DNA of 64,000 nucleotides, taken from assembly GCA_965153355.1 (NCBI GenBank), contig OZ231127.1:17422001-17486000 (forward strand). Direction: 5' to 3'. The notes under the pieces are model-generated. The model searched no databases. It had not been told where the DNA came from and was given only the letters and a program-made list of their open reading frames with translations. The position numbers and the translations under genes are program-made. The DNA comes from Flaccisagitta enflata. Its lineage: Eukaryota > Chaetognatha > Sagittoidea > Aphragmophora. Within the stretch, counting starts at the first letter, position 1. Each line of letters opens with the position of its first letter. Below, piece by piece: positions 23,383 through 35,749 of this stretch.

Positions 23383-26310
23383 ATGGATCACGCCGACGGA
23401 CAATCGTCAAAGCAGGAGAAGAAACGCGTCAGAGAGGAGGCGCTGTCAAAAATCGACTCCTTCACGGCACTACTCACTTCCGTCGAGGCAGGGGCCTTCC
23501 AAGAGTGCGCCTCCACCATCGGTTCAGTCGCAACGACTGATTGGAAAAAAGCTCACGACGACAGAGTCGCCAAAGGAAAGACAATGGCGATAGATCTCAG
23601 GGTTATGGCGAACTGGTTTAAGATACTTTTGGACGACGTCATAACCGGAAATTACCCCGAAGAACACCCGACGGAAGACGCCGCGCTTTACCATCTCGAC
23701 CAAACACGAGTGGAGCTCTTCCAAAAATTCTGGTTTTTCTATGACGAGATAACCACGCGCCTCCACCCCTCAAACTCTGAACAGGATCGTTTAGCGCGAA
23801 AATGTGCCGGCAACAACGTGCAGATAACTTTAGACATGTACATCGTCGGACGTGATAAGCCGTTATCAAAGTACGCGAAGGATGACGACGATTTCAAAGC
23901 ACCACCGCCAAAAAGAGATGATTTCGTAAAATTCAATCCAATAATGAAAAAACCAAGCATCTCTGATCGTGCCAAAGGCGTCGCCGGCGCCGTCGTCGAC
24001 GCGCTATCACCACGACGCGCTAAACTCGCGGCGGACCAGGGTCTCGCAGCAATGGCGCCAAAAAAGAACGCCGCCTCGCCTGCCAACGCCGACTCATCAG
24101 CCAGCGCCGCCGCCACCGACGGCACCACGCCCGTCTGCGACAACGCCGCATCGAATGCGACGCATAGAAGAGGCCCGAGAGGCGGGAGCGGCTCATTTAT
24201 GCCGCCGCCGCCAAGAGTGGAATCCGTCAAGCCAAAAGTAAAATCAAATGCGAATGACAAAAAACACAACCTCGCGCTAAAAGACGTTAAGAAGAACAAT
24301 AACGTTAAGAAGCAAGACGAGAAAATTCCCGCCGATCCAAAACTAAGCGCAAACGCCAACGCCGTCGAAGAAACAACGCCGAAAGCGCCGGCGATAAGCG
24401 ACGACGCCGATCACGATCCCCCACGCGCCTCCGTTGCGGAAGAGGCATCGAACAAGGACGACGCGCAAAAGCAACGGACCTCGCAGGTGGAATCGCGGGT
24501 CCATGACCAAAATCAACGCCTCGCTTCCGCCATGGATGACAACGTCTTCGAGGACGAAAATAGAGAAGATGCGCCGAAAGAGAAAACTGTCGATGATGTC
24601 ATTAACGACGGCATCATTCATCTCGAGCAGACAGAAAAAGACACAGAAAAGTTTAAATTGGTCGCATTAAAGCAAAGAGAGGACCTCGGCGTCGCCCAAA
24701 AAGAGCTAGAGACATTGCAAAAACAAGTTGAAAACGCGCGTAGAGAAAAAAAGGAAAAAGCCGATTTGAAAAGATGTTAGGACTTGAGCAACCGTCAAGC
24801 GAGGGTGCAAGAGGAACAATCGGCAGTCTCAAAAGAAATCAGAGACAATCGTGATGCGTGGAATAGTTACAACGCAAAAATTGCTGACTTGCAAAATGAA
24901 TTAAAAAACTTGCAAGTCAATGACGAACAAGAAGACGATATTTCTTCGTCCCAAGGCAACAATGGCGACAACGACGAAAACGACGACGACGAGAATGAAG
25001 TCCAAATCATCAATCACGACGGTGTCTTCTCGTCAACGAAAAACAATGGGGATAGTAATTCTCCAAAGAAGTCAACGTCCCCCCCCAAGAAAAAGACCAG
25101 ACGCCGCTTGATGCCGGCGAAGCACGCCGCTCCATCCCGCTGCGACGCCGGGCACAGCTCTACGCCCATCCCAGCGGCCGCCGCATCGATGGAAAAGTCA
25201 TCCGACGCCGCTCAGCAAGTCATCAAATTGATCCGCGCCATGGAACTTGACCAAGTACGGCGGAATGTGGAAAAAGTGCGCCCGCCTACAGTTTTCACCC
25301 AATACAACCCCAAGAAAAAAGGCGAATATAAACAAAATATGCGAAATTTCGACAAAGCATTTGGAAATGTCATGGGCATTGGCAGAAGCGAAAAGTTGAC
25401 CAAACTTGCCGGTCATTGGTTTGGAGGCGAGCCGCAAAAAGCCATCGCAGCGGCAGAGGCAACCAGCGCCGATCCTAACGGGGATGTTGCATATAAAAGT
25501 GTACGTCTCCATCTCGATCTTATCTATGGCCAAGAAGTTAACTCCGCCGCCGACGCTCTCGCCAAACTAAAGGAAGGCGGCGCCGTTGAAAGTGACAGCA
25601 TCAACGCGCATCAGGAGTTGTATATGAATCTCTTGGAAGCGAAGAACTCAGCCGAAGCAGTCAATGGCATGGAGTTGCTTGACAGAGGAACTACCATCAC
25701 TGAAATCGTTATTGCCAGAATTCCGCAACAGGCAGAAAAATTCTTCGAGAGATTCAGCGTCAATAACAACTTCCAGAATCTGCTCGACTTCGTTAAAGAC
25801 AGAACAGCGATATTGCGCAGAATCCAACCAGCGCGACAGCAAACAGTCTCGTTACCCAAAAAAGGCCAGCCAGAAATACAACGCTGCCCCTTTTGCCATG
25901 GCGCGCACTCATTCTCCAAATGCGACCACATCATCGCCATGTCGTTGCCAGAAAGAGTCAACACCGCGACGAGACTCGGTCTCTGCTACCATTGCTGCAT
26001 TTCCGGTCACGGCGCAAAAAACTGCCCGGAAAAAAGAAACGTCGTCTGCTCATTATGCGACAGAAAAGGACACATCGCTATCTTCCATGGACGCCAAATG
26101 CTTCATTCTTACAGCCCGTCAGACTCTCCCCGCCGCCCTCTTAAACAACCTGTCGGCGTCGAAAATGGCGGCGAAGGAGGCGCCGCCACCGATGGTGCTG
26201 GAGGAGATTACATTGAGTCGGTCCTCTGCGATGGAGAGAGACGCGTCCACCTCCAACTGGACGACGAAGCATCACGTGATCTAGAGCAGGAGGGTGAAAA
26301 AGGAGAATGA
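23383..26310 (+). CDS. Gag-like polyprotein with one internal amber codon
   Basis: The ATG at 23383 (MDHADG) opens a frame broken once, by TAG at 24778-24780, and continuing in the same frame to TGA 26308-26310 (about 975 residues). I treat it as one protein because a heptad-rich coiled coil runs straight across the amber codon (about residues 400-520). The N-terminal 200 residues are compact and charged, followed by Ala/Lys-rich linkers. The C-terminal half has a Gag/capsid-like helical domain (about residues 630-830). Three zinc knuckles close it: CPFCHGAHSFSKC, CYHCCISGHGAKNC and CSLCDRKGHIAIFH (25885-26095). The knuckle arrangement (with GLCYHC) resembles BEL/Pao Gag. Its role would be packaging element RNA into particles. 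No protease, RT or integrase follows before the 3' LTR. Whether the amber is a programmed readthrough site or a mutation cannot be told from one copy. Confidence 0.75.
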
Positions 26311-26893
26311 TGGCAAAATCGATTCTAACATCCTCATCGTCATTACGTTGATCTCCCGAGTCTTCATGGACACAAAAACCTTCTCTTCTCACGCTAATAT
26401 TATCACTACCTTCTCGGAGAGGAAGAGATAGGGTACGTCGACTGCGTCTGGTGCAGACGACGATTCTTTTTCGTCGTCTATCTCCAACACCTCGTCAACA
26501 ACTCCTCCTCCTCCTCCTCATCCCGCTCCCGTCACGCTAATACCTTTACTGCCTTCCCGCCATCTAAACTAAAATCACAAAAATTGTAAAACTTTAAGTG
26601 ACTAGATTCTGACACTAATGGATAAAGTCTTCATGGGCTTTCACACGATATATCGAAGTACACTCGCGCCATGCAGATATACACTGTACCCGCCCCACGC
26701 CGGCGCGTGAGCGCGCGTGCGTCCAGTTTCCTCCGTCGAGGAAGAAGATCTTTTCTCGACTGCCGCATTCCTCCGTTTGGATATCGATGGACGCTATCTT
26801 CAATCGGTGCACCTCTCTTTACCGATTTGGAGACATCGACTTCTCGCGGGACTTGGGATAAAGGAGGATCTCCGGCTTTCTTTTCTCTATCTT

Positions 26894-27235
<342 letters not shown>

Positions 27236-27410
27236 TCCCTCTCTCTCTAGACCTCTCTTTCTAGACCTCTCTTTCTTTCTCCTTTTTTTGGTGAGATTGT
27301 GTTATATTAGAGACCGAATGGTTCAGGTCATTAGGTTACTATTATGCATCAATACAGTCTTACTTGAAGCTGCTGCTTTCTTTCTTTATTTTTCTCCTCT
27401 CCTTCTCATT

Positions 27411-27475
<65 letters not shown>

Positions 27476-27629
27476 CAACGTGCTCATGAAAACGACACCC
27501 GTCGTCTTCTCGACTTTCGCAAAATCCTCCCGACCGTCTGGTCATCTCGTCAGAAGCGTACCCCGCAATACCGCAGCGCAGAAAGAAGAAGAAGAACAAA
27601 GGCAAAGGAAAGAAGGGCTGTCGCCGATA

Positions 27630-28055
27630 CACTTTTTTTTTTTATAAGAACCTAGTTTATAAGAACATCAAGGCTTCGAATGGCCTCAAAATTAAGAACA
27701 TCTTAAGAACATACAAAGGCTTCAAATCTTGAGAAAAAAATTTCGCTTACGATGAAATTGAAAAAATATTAAAAAAACCCTTGAATTTTAGTATAATTAA
27801 GATAATATTTTATGATTTTTAAACAATTACCATAAAAACATCCCCAGACTTTAATAATTGGTATTTGTTTTAATAGTATTTAATTAAAATATCTTTAGTA
27901 TAATTGAGTAATAGTATATTATAAGGTTTCTTATAGTTTATATGGTACTTCAAATTAAGAACGCTCTAAGAACGTTGAAGGCTTCATTTGGCCTTGAAAA
28001 TAAGAACATGAAGCCTTCGAAAAAAAAAATGACGTTCTTATAAAAAAAAAAAGTG
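27630..28055. mobile_element. TATAAGAAC-family MITE, TA duplication
   Basis: Ends CACTTTTTTTTTTTATAAGAAC and GTTCTTATAAAAAAAAAAAGTG are inverted repeats flanked by TA (27628-27629 and 28056-28057). Internal words AAGAACAT...AAGGCTTC are repeated in both arms. Relatives are at 17735, 36978-37300 and, as the termini of a larger element, 48989-51725. Confidence 0.85.
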
Positions 28056-28942
28056 TATTAACTTCCTCCTTTCCGGGTGAGATTGTAGTCATACTAGAGA
28101 CCGAATGGTTCATTTCCTTAGGTTACTATTATGCATCAACACAGTCTTGCTCTAGGCGTTAGTTTCCTTCTTGTCTTCCTGGTCCTGCGTGCCTCTGCTC
28201 TCTTTCATTCCTCCCTCATCAGATGTCACGCCTTCACGTCCGCGCCTCCTCATCGTCACGGGTCCCCCGTCCTCCGCGTCGACGTCGCACGCGCGCCTTC
28301 GTCTCCCTCCGCATATGATTCATGTTCATCGACGTCGACGACGATTCTATGACGTGCAGCGCCGCCAAAATCGAACTTCCTCAAGTTTCTTCCTTTTCAC
28401 GGGCACGATTGGTCATTCTCCGCGTCGACGTCGCGTGCGCGTCTTCGTCTTCCTCGGCACATGATTCACGTTCATCGCCGTCAACGACGATCCTATGACG
28501 TGCAGCGCGCCGCCACGACGCCCCTCTCCACGCCTGCCGCTGGTGTCGCGCTCGCGCGCGAGCTATCACCTGTGGCCATATCATCCCGTGTCGCGCAATG
28601 AACTCATTTTGATCTGCGCAGTTCTTGTTTTCTTGGGTGGGGTGGAAAGGGATGTATTTAGCTCAATTTTTCCTCTATTTTTCCCTCGCCTCTCTCTCCC
28701 GTTTGATACTGTTCAAATTTTTTGCTGAGCATTTGGTTAGTTCCGTTCCTCCCCCCCCCCTTCGAGAAACCATCGAGTTTTTTTACTACTACGTATTCTA
28801 CGTAGGGGGGCAGTGTGAGACTCCGTCACGTGATCATCGTCCTCCTCCTCATCCCGTCGCCTCTTCCTCATTTCTCTCCCCTTCAGCTCAATCGACCTCG
28901 AAACGAAATGGGACTCTCGCAAGATTCCTTATACGTAACCTC

Positions 28943-29279
28943 ACCGGGTTAGGGTTAACCCAAACTCTAACCCTAACCTCTCAACTCCAACCTTAACCCT
29001 CAACCCTAACCCTAACCCGCAACATATACCTCCAAAGTGAAGTCAAACCCTAACCTAACCCTAACCCTAACCCGCAACATATACCTCCAAACTGAAGTCC
29101 AACCCTAACCCTAACCCTAACCCGCAACATATACCTCCAAAGTGAAGTCAAGCCCTAACCCTAAGGGTTAGGGCTGGATAAAGAGGTTAGGGTTAGGGTT
29201 TGGAGGTTAGGGTTAATGTGAGCTTAGTGAGCGACATGTACCCGCTCATGAGCGTCACGGGTTAGGGTTAGGGTTAGAG
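28943..29279. repeat. Interstitial CCCTAA/TTAGGG telomere-like array
   Basis: Runs of CCCTAA (about 28975-29165) are separated by three copies of a spacer CGCAACATATACCTCCAAA (29018, 29074 and 29127), each followed by TGAAGTC. At about 29160-29170 the array flips to TTAGGG and continues to 29279. It lies in the proposed U3 of the 3' LTR. Confidence 0.9.
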
Positions 29280-29808
29280 TTAGCGTTATAAGAAAGTATA
29301 GCACTATTACGCTTCAGTTTCAAACCTTCTCACGAACACGATAGGAGCGACGTCTTCCATCCCTTAAAGAAGAAAATGCGCAAATTATGATTCAAACTGT
29401 TGTTCATTGTGTACATACCTTCTCGTTAAAAAGTATATAAGCGGTCAGTAAGTCGATCGCCATGGTTTTCTCATTTCCCTTTTCTTCCAAATGCTCAGGT
29501 TATAAGTATTTTGTAAAGTGCTTCCATATTCATTTGTGACTTTCATGTCTCTGATTACAAAAAATTGTCCGTTTCCAATTCACACTAGCATCAAGGAATC
29601 AACGTTCTGGGACTCCAAAAAGTGAGTTCTGTCTCTTAAAAGTGTATTGAACAGTATCATCCTATTTCTTTCTTTTCCTGCCTTCTTCTCTTTTTCCTTC
29701 CTTCTTCCTATCTTTTCCTATATTTCCTATATTTCCTATCTTATCCTATCTTTTCCTTCTTCCCCTCTTTTCCCCTCTTCACTTCATAGACTCATGAGCG
29801 TTCTCTTA

Positions 29809-31247
29809 ACATCTGTCTCATAATTATCGTCACAACTTCAAATAAAGAAAAAACACACTAAATATTGACCTAATTTAATAAAATTTGAATCAGAGATAGC
29901 GAAGAACTTACTTTTTAAGAATCAAAAAGGCTCAAAAAGTTTTTGACTTTTTAAACCTCTGTAATAGGTTTAAATCATAAAACCATAAAAATGATTTTTA
30001 CCAATTTTTAACTGAAAATTTAAAATTGATTGAAAGTTTTTACTGTTGATCATTTCTGATGAATAGCGATCAATATGGCTCAGCTTTAGTGAATTACTAG
30101 ATTGTCGGGAAAAAAGTCGAAGTCAGTCTTCGACTTTTTGACATATTCGAGAGAAACGGGGTTTTCATTTTCTTATTAGGAAGTTGGGAATCTCCTAGGG
30201 CAGATTGGGGCCTCCGATGAAATTGATAGGGTAAGTAAATTTGATAATTCTCTTTCATTTGGCGCCAAGCAGAATGCTTTATGGCAAATATTTTTCGCGT
30301 TATGAATTTTTAAAGATTTATTTACAAAAAATTCTAATTGAATTTTTTTCGATTTTTTATGATTTTAAGTAGGATCAATAAAGGAATGTATTTAAGTTTG
30401 TTTGAGCATGCAAATACAAGAAGACATGTTTATGAGCATAGCTGCTCATCTGTGAGAGTGTTTTTGAGCATTTTAGCTCATTTAGCTCATTTAGCTCAAT
30501 CTATTTCTCTGATTTTAGATACGACAAGTGAATAAATATTCTGACACATATTTAAGCAAGCAGCCATAAAAAAGCATGTCAGTGAGCAGAGCTGCTCATC
30601 TATGAAGGTGTTTTTAAGTATTGTAGCTCATTTAGCTCATTTAGCTCAGTTTTTTATCTAAGTTTTAATAGGATGAATAAATATTTTAATTGAGCATGCA
30701 AACACAAGAAAGCATCTCAATTAGCATAGCTGGATATTTGGTTGATTGATTTTGAGTATTTTTGCTCATCTAGCTCATTTGGCTTGGTTCTATTTTTCTC
30801 TGATTTTCAATGCAATCAATACATACAACTGCTTTTGATTTGATCTAACAAATAAAAAAAATGCAGGGATTGAAGATAAAAACTTGGTGAAAAGTGACCA
30901 ATGCTTACGACTTTTTTCCTCACGGCGACAGCCGCCATTACTGGTATTTAATTAAAATATTATTGACACTGGTAAGTCTCATCTTTGAACAATTGGCTCT
31001 AGAAAACTCAGAAAATTGACGTAAAACAAGGTTACAGCTCTAGATTTTCCATCACTATCTATTTCAATGTTTTCAATATACATGTTGAAATTTCTATGCT
31101 ATGAAGGTAATTTGGTCTAAATTACTTTCTTTTTGATAAAAAAATACTAGAATTTATTTAATTGAAGGTATTTGTATAAAATATATCAATAGTGCAAAAT
31201 TCTTTTGATGTATTCTTATGTTGTGACAATAATTATGAGACAGATGT
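29809..31247. mobile_element. 1.4-kb MITE with TA duplication and internal tandem repeats
   Basis: The ends ACATCTGTCTCATAATTATC and GATAATTATGAGACAGATGT-like (GACAATAATTATGAGACAGATGT) are inverted repeats flanked by TA (29807-29808 and 31248-31249). The empty site is preserved in the 5' LTR copy at 21625-21640 (GTTCTCTTATTGTATTAAAC), which proves the boundaries. Three tandem units of about 130 bp with TTTAGCTCATTTAGCTCA lie at 30400-30800. No transposase. Confidence 0.92.
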
Positions 31248-31401
31248 TATTGTATTAAACAGATCTTGATATCGATTCATCCTGCAAATTCGGTGGAATT
31301 CATTCCCTTCACGCTTGATCGATCATCAGAAAGGAGGATAATCAGAACTGCCTTCGAGAAATCTAGCTATCTAGTGCCCAGTTACGCGAGCTGATTAGAC
31401 A

Positions 31402-31780
31402 AATACATATGTATCAAATGCAATGGTCCGACGAGGGATTGAGCAAAGTGATTGAGCAAGCCCATGAAAGGAGAGAGCAAGCGTAGCGAAATGGCGCGCT
31501 ACGGAGCGAGTGAGCGGTGCGAGAAAAATTGTAGAATTTTGCTGTTTCAAAATAGTGCTTCAATCTTTGCACAAAATCACTTAAATATCAGCAAAGTTGA
31601 AGAAATCCCATCTCAGGGATGTATAAGTCTGTCTTTCTGGGTGGTGGGCGGTTGGTAGAGGTTCACAATTGTGTCGAATCCCAAAAAGTGAAGGAGGGGG
31701 GAGGGTAATAATAATCTCAAACGGATGGGGGCCATGAGCCTCGTTGTGACGGGGCCCATGAGCACTGGCAACGGCCCTGA
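31402..31780. other. Unassigned sequence
   Basis: I see no gene or complete element. A GAGCAAGCCCATGAAAGG...GGAGCGAGTGAGCGGTGCGAG segment is not recognised. Confidence 0.4.
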
Positions 31781-31784
31781 AGCT

Positions 31785-31862
31785 AAGCATCACCGACGGA
31801 CCGACCAACCGACCGACCAACGGACAGAGCGGATTATAGAATTGCGTGCACGCGCCTAAAAA
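31785..31862 (-). repeat. Hairpin end of the GTCC-hairpin family
   Basis: GACGGACCGACCAACCGACC is followed by GGACAGAGCGGATTATAGAA, the degenerate stem TTGCGTGCACGCGCC and TAAAAAG. Partial copy. Confidence 0.65.
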
Positions 31863-31969
31863 GAAATATATTGATATCGCGGCGATACTCCTCAACCAAG
31901 GCGTGAATGTTAAAGCGTGGATGTGAAGATGTATGTCAATCTACATGTAAGTTATAGGTCACTAAATTC

Positions 31970-32125
31970 AACAAGGCCGGATACACGGCCATCAGTTGCG
32001 GACGGGTGGGCAGGGGCGGATATGCGCGTTTTCCCACTTTTTGACTCGATGGTTACGGACGGACGGACGGACCGACGGACGGACGGACAAAGCCTCTTAT
32101 AGAGTTGCGTGTCCGCAACTAAAAA
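31970..32125 (-). mobile_element. Hairpin/(GTCC)n interspersed element (full copy)
   Basis: AACAAGGCCGGATACACGGCC, GTTGCGGACGGGTGGGCAGG, GACGGACGGACGGACCGACG and CAAAGCCTCTTATAGA lead to the hairpin GTTGCGTGTCCGCAAC (32104-32119), then TAAAAAA. A clean minus-oriented reference copy of 156 bp. Confidence 0.8.
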
Positions 32126-32879
32126 AGAACAACGATAACTGGTTGTTCCACACTTAATCTCTGAAATCGACATTTCATAGACTGTTATTCAGTCATCCTG
32201 CTCGCCTTCCGATCCATCAATTTTCACTTTAGCGATGTCACCATGCAAATAGAAACTCAACAACTGAAGAACATTTTGACTGAATTGTGATTTGTTGTAT
32301 TTTCCTCTCTGCATTTTTGTCTATTTAAAGCCAAGAAAAGAAATCTACCTGTGCATTTATATGATTTATTTTGTCATCATTTCAGCCTCGTGATATATAC
32401 TGCAAAAGAAAGCTCTTACCAAACGACTCAAAAAGAAAAAAAAAGACGCACTTTTAAATGGCTGATTATTTACTATAATCGTAGGAAAAACTTATGAAAA
32501 TCATTGGTCATCTGAAAGCCCTTCAAAAGTACTTTCACTTGGCGCCAAGCTGGTATTGCTATCTTTTTTTGTTTAGAAATAACACTAGTTTGAGTGAAAA
32601 AATTGCCCGTTTCAGTGTTTAAAACTTAGAAGAAAACTTTCTAAATGCTATCTTTTTGTCCATGGATAAATAAAAAATGATCTTGTCTCGTGTACTCGTT
32701 GGGTTTGCATGAAGAGCAAACTAAATGCGCCGGCAAAATGCACTGTGTCATATGTAGGTACACCCTAAGCGAATTCCCATAAGTGACCAATGACCCAATT
32801 TTTTGCCATGAGCCCTTTGTAACTATCCCATAGAAGCCAAAAACAGTTATAGAGCACATTTGGAGCAGATAGATGCATG
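32126..32879. other. Unassigned sequence
   Basis: AT-rich, with no gene, element end or repeat that I can support. Confidence 0.4.
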
Positions 32880-33610
32880 TAATGCCGTAAAATGCCAAAA
32901 AGTACCGTAAAAATGGCATTTTTGCCAGTTTTTTGGGTGTAGAATTGTTGCTTTTGTCAAATAATGGTCAAATAATGACGTTCAGGCACTCAGACACATT
33001 CATGCATATATGCAGGGCAACCTGTCCTCATTCAGCATATTTTTTGTGCCCTAAACTGCCGTCAAAATGGCATTTTTTTACATTTTTAGGGGTTTCTTTG
33101 CTATTGTAGATGGACAACAACTCAAAAATTGCCAAAAAATGTGTATTTGGACCCGGGACTTACATTCAACAGAGTTTCAAAACATTGAGTTGGGTTTGAG
33201 TCTCATTTCATTGCCGTAAATGTTCGTAAAATGCCGTAAAATGCTGAAAAATTGGCATTTTTGACTGTTTTATACTATCAAACCGCCGCTTCTGTCAGGA
33301 AATGGTCGAAAAGTGTTAATCTGGTGCTGAGACACTATCATGCACAAATGCAAGTCGATCCTCCTCATTCAGAATCGTTTTTTGCTGTAAAATTTCGTCA
33401 ATATGGCATTTCTGACCATCTATAGTTTTTTTTCAATGATATACATGGGCATTTAACTCATAATCTGTCAGAAAATGTGTATTTGGACCTGAGACACACA
33501 TACAACAGAGTTTCAGAACATTGAGTTGGGCTTGAGTATCATTCCATTGCCGTAAATGTTCATAAAATGCCAAAAAAAGCTGTAACATTGGCATTTTTGA
33601 CTATGACACA
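32880..33610. repeat. Tandem repeat with period of about 337 bp
   Basis: AATGTGTATTTGGACC recurs at 33138 and 33474, ACATTGAGTTGGG at 33183 and 33519, and TTGCCGTAAATGTTC at 33210 and 33546. A partial earlier unit from about 32880 shares GCCGTAAAATGCC and TCCTCATTCAG. Each unit holds TGGCATTTTTG words. Roughly two and a quarter units are present. Confidence 0.75.
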
Positions 33611-34401
33611 GAGCGAGAAAAGCCAGGCAGGTTTTATTCGCCGCTTTACAGGCCTTGTTCTGATCTTTTTTTGACTCATATGGCGAGTTTGTTGGTGTGG
33701 ACATACTTCATATGCTTAGTATCTCATATTTCATTCATCAAAAATGAGTGCCAGACCTGAATCATGACGAATATTGTGCCAAATCCATTGAAAAAATGGT
33801 CGTTTGAGAAGGAAACTCAGTTCCCTGGCATACTCAACATATGTAGCTTTATAAACAATTCACCTACACTAATGTCACAATTATGAAAATGATGGAACTT
33901 ATAGCCAAATTTACCATTTTTTGCACTACAAAAAAAAAAATTGTAGGCTTCCGGACAAATGGTATGCTCATAAACTAATTCTGAAGTGGAGATGTCAGAG
34001 TGCCCATGAAACATTGTTCAAAAGTACAATTTTAGTATTATAAGCTGAAGTAGCTATTGAGCAATCAACGAGTGGGGATTTTTTCATGGAATTAGTGTTG
34101 TTACGTGTCCTTGAACATTTTTGCTCAGTTTTTGTCATGGGGAAGCTCTTTGGGAAAGCTAGATCAACTTCCGAAAGGAGATCTTCACAGTAAATTAGGT
34201 TTTTGAAAATACTATTTACACTTTTGAGAATTATAAATCTAAAAAAATATTTAAAATTTTGCATTTTTGAAAACATAGCGGTCTTGGTATATCAAATGGC
34301 TAGCCCGCTATGTTTTTATTTTTTTTATTTTTTGATTTTCTATGCAAATTTATAATTCTCAGTGAATTAATTATAACACCCTATTCGTTCTTTTTTCTGA
34401 G
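33611..34401. other. Unassigned sequence with a small hairpin
   Basis: No gene is seen. AACATAGCGG...CCGCTATGTT (about 34273-34313) can fold into a short stem. Confidence 0.4.
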
Positions 34402-34446
34402 TTTTTAGTTGCGGACACGCAACTCTAAAAGAGCCTTTATCCGTTA

Positions 34447-34827
34447 GGGTGGTCCTGAAATAGGTCAAATTTCAAAAATCGATATACTCATGTTTTGCGC
34501 ATATGTATGCGAAAAAAGAAGGTTTTCCCACAAGCAGGGGTCTGTGCGAGAATAAAAAACCTTGTCGGCAAAAGAATGGCCCACTCTGGAGATATGCGAA
34601 GTTACCATCTTATTTCATTCTAAACTTAGAGCTGTCTTTCCACTTAGACGCTCATTATATCTTAATTAGAAAGTCATTCTGTAAGTTCAACTATCCGTCT
34701 GGCCATCACCCATCCATATTTCGGTTAGTCAGTCCTTCCACCCATCAATCAGCCATATCCGTATCAGTCTATTATTCCTTCAATCTTTTTCAAAACTCAT
34801 TCAGATCACCCACTTAGGCTTGGTCTT

Positions 34828-34874
<47 letters not shown>

Positions 34875-34892
34875 CGGTGTGTGCGTGTGTGT

Positions 34893-34987
<95 letters not shown>

Positions 34988-35749
34988 TGCCTTTTCTTCC
35001 AGCACTTACGACTTTTTTCCTACGGCGATTAGCCGCCTTTATTGGTAGACTGGAAGACAGAACAGATCTCATCTCCTCCAGAATCCTATTCTTGGGTTTG
35101 CAGTGTTTCATGAATGAATGAATGAATGAATGAATGAATGAATGAATGAATGAATGAACGAACGAATGATCAAATGAATGAATGAATGAACGAATGAAAA
35201 CACGAATGAACCAATGAGTGTGAATGATTGAGTGATCAATGAATTCATAGAATGAATGAATGAATAAAGGAATGAATGAAAGAATGAATGAATGAAAGAA
35301 TGAATGAACACATGGATGAACTCTTGACGTGAGAACTTAATGAGTGAGAATGATTGAGTGAACAAATAAATTCATAGATTAGGATTTGATAAGTCAAATT
35401 GGTGATTGCTGTCTGAATGAATGAATGAATGAATGAATAAATAAATGAATGAATAAATGAATAAATGAATGAATGGGCAATAAATGATAAAATGAATGAA
35501 CAAAATATAGTTTAAAGATTATTTGAATAAGATTGGCGTTAGGTTGAAATAATTGTCAAGGGCATGCCAACCATTGTGGTAAAAAAAAACATTTTTTTTG
35601 TTCATGGAAATGGTGGGCTGAGTTTTGCCGACAAGGTTTCTTATTCTCACACAGACCCCCGCTTGTGGGAAAACCTTCTTTTTTCACATACTTATACGTA
35701 AAACATGAGTATATCGATTTTTTAAATTTGACCCAATTCAGGACCACCC
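34447..35749. mobile_element. 1.3-kb TIR element, GGGTGGTCCTGAA family
   Basis: Inverted terminal repeats of about 150 bp begin GGGTGGTCCTGAA and end TTCAGGACCACCC. Matching inner words include AAAAAAGAAGGTTTTCCCAC at the left and GTGGGAAAACCTTCTTTTTT at the right. TA is duplicated at 34445-34446 and 35750-35751. Internally there are a (GT)n-(CT)n tract (34831-34981) and a (GAAT)n tract (35108-35466), but no coding frame. Confidence 0.9.
35108..35466. repeat. (GAAT)n minisatellite-like tract
   Basis: Two blocks of degenerate GAAT/ATGA tetranucleotide repeat (35108-35320 and 35413-35466) inside the TIR element. Confidence 0.9.

Larger units (their letters stand above)
28814..31401 (+). repeat. 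Putative 3' LTR (interrupted by a MITE)
   Basis: It is taken to begin TGTGAGACTCC after a purine-rich GTAGGGGGGCAG and to end ...ATTAGACA at 31401, giving TG...CA ends. Net length is about 1.15 kb once the 1,439-bp MITE and its TA are discounted. Its 3' part (29330-31401) is the match to the 5' LTR remnant. The start is less certain because the corresponding part of the 5' LTR is absent. Confidence 0.55.

Noticed and set aside
23739-24359. 206-codon frame on the minus strand
   Set aside because: Antisense shadow of the GC-rich Gag-like gene, without recognisable motifs.
28943-29279. True chromosome end or telomere-fusion junction
   Set aside because: Unique sequence and LTR sequence continue on both sides. 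The main orientation is CCCTAA then TTAGGG, the reverse of an end-to-end fusion, so it is an interstitial array.
35108-35365. 85-codon His/Ser/Phe-rich frame
   Set aside because: Translation of a (GAAT)n tract inside a TIR element.
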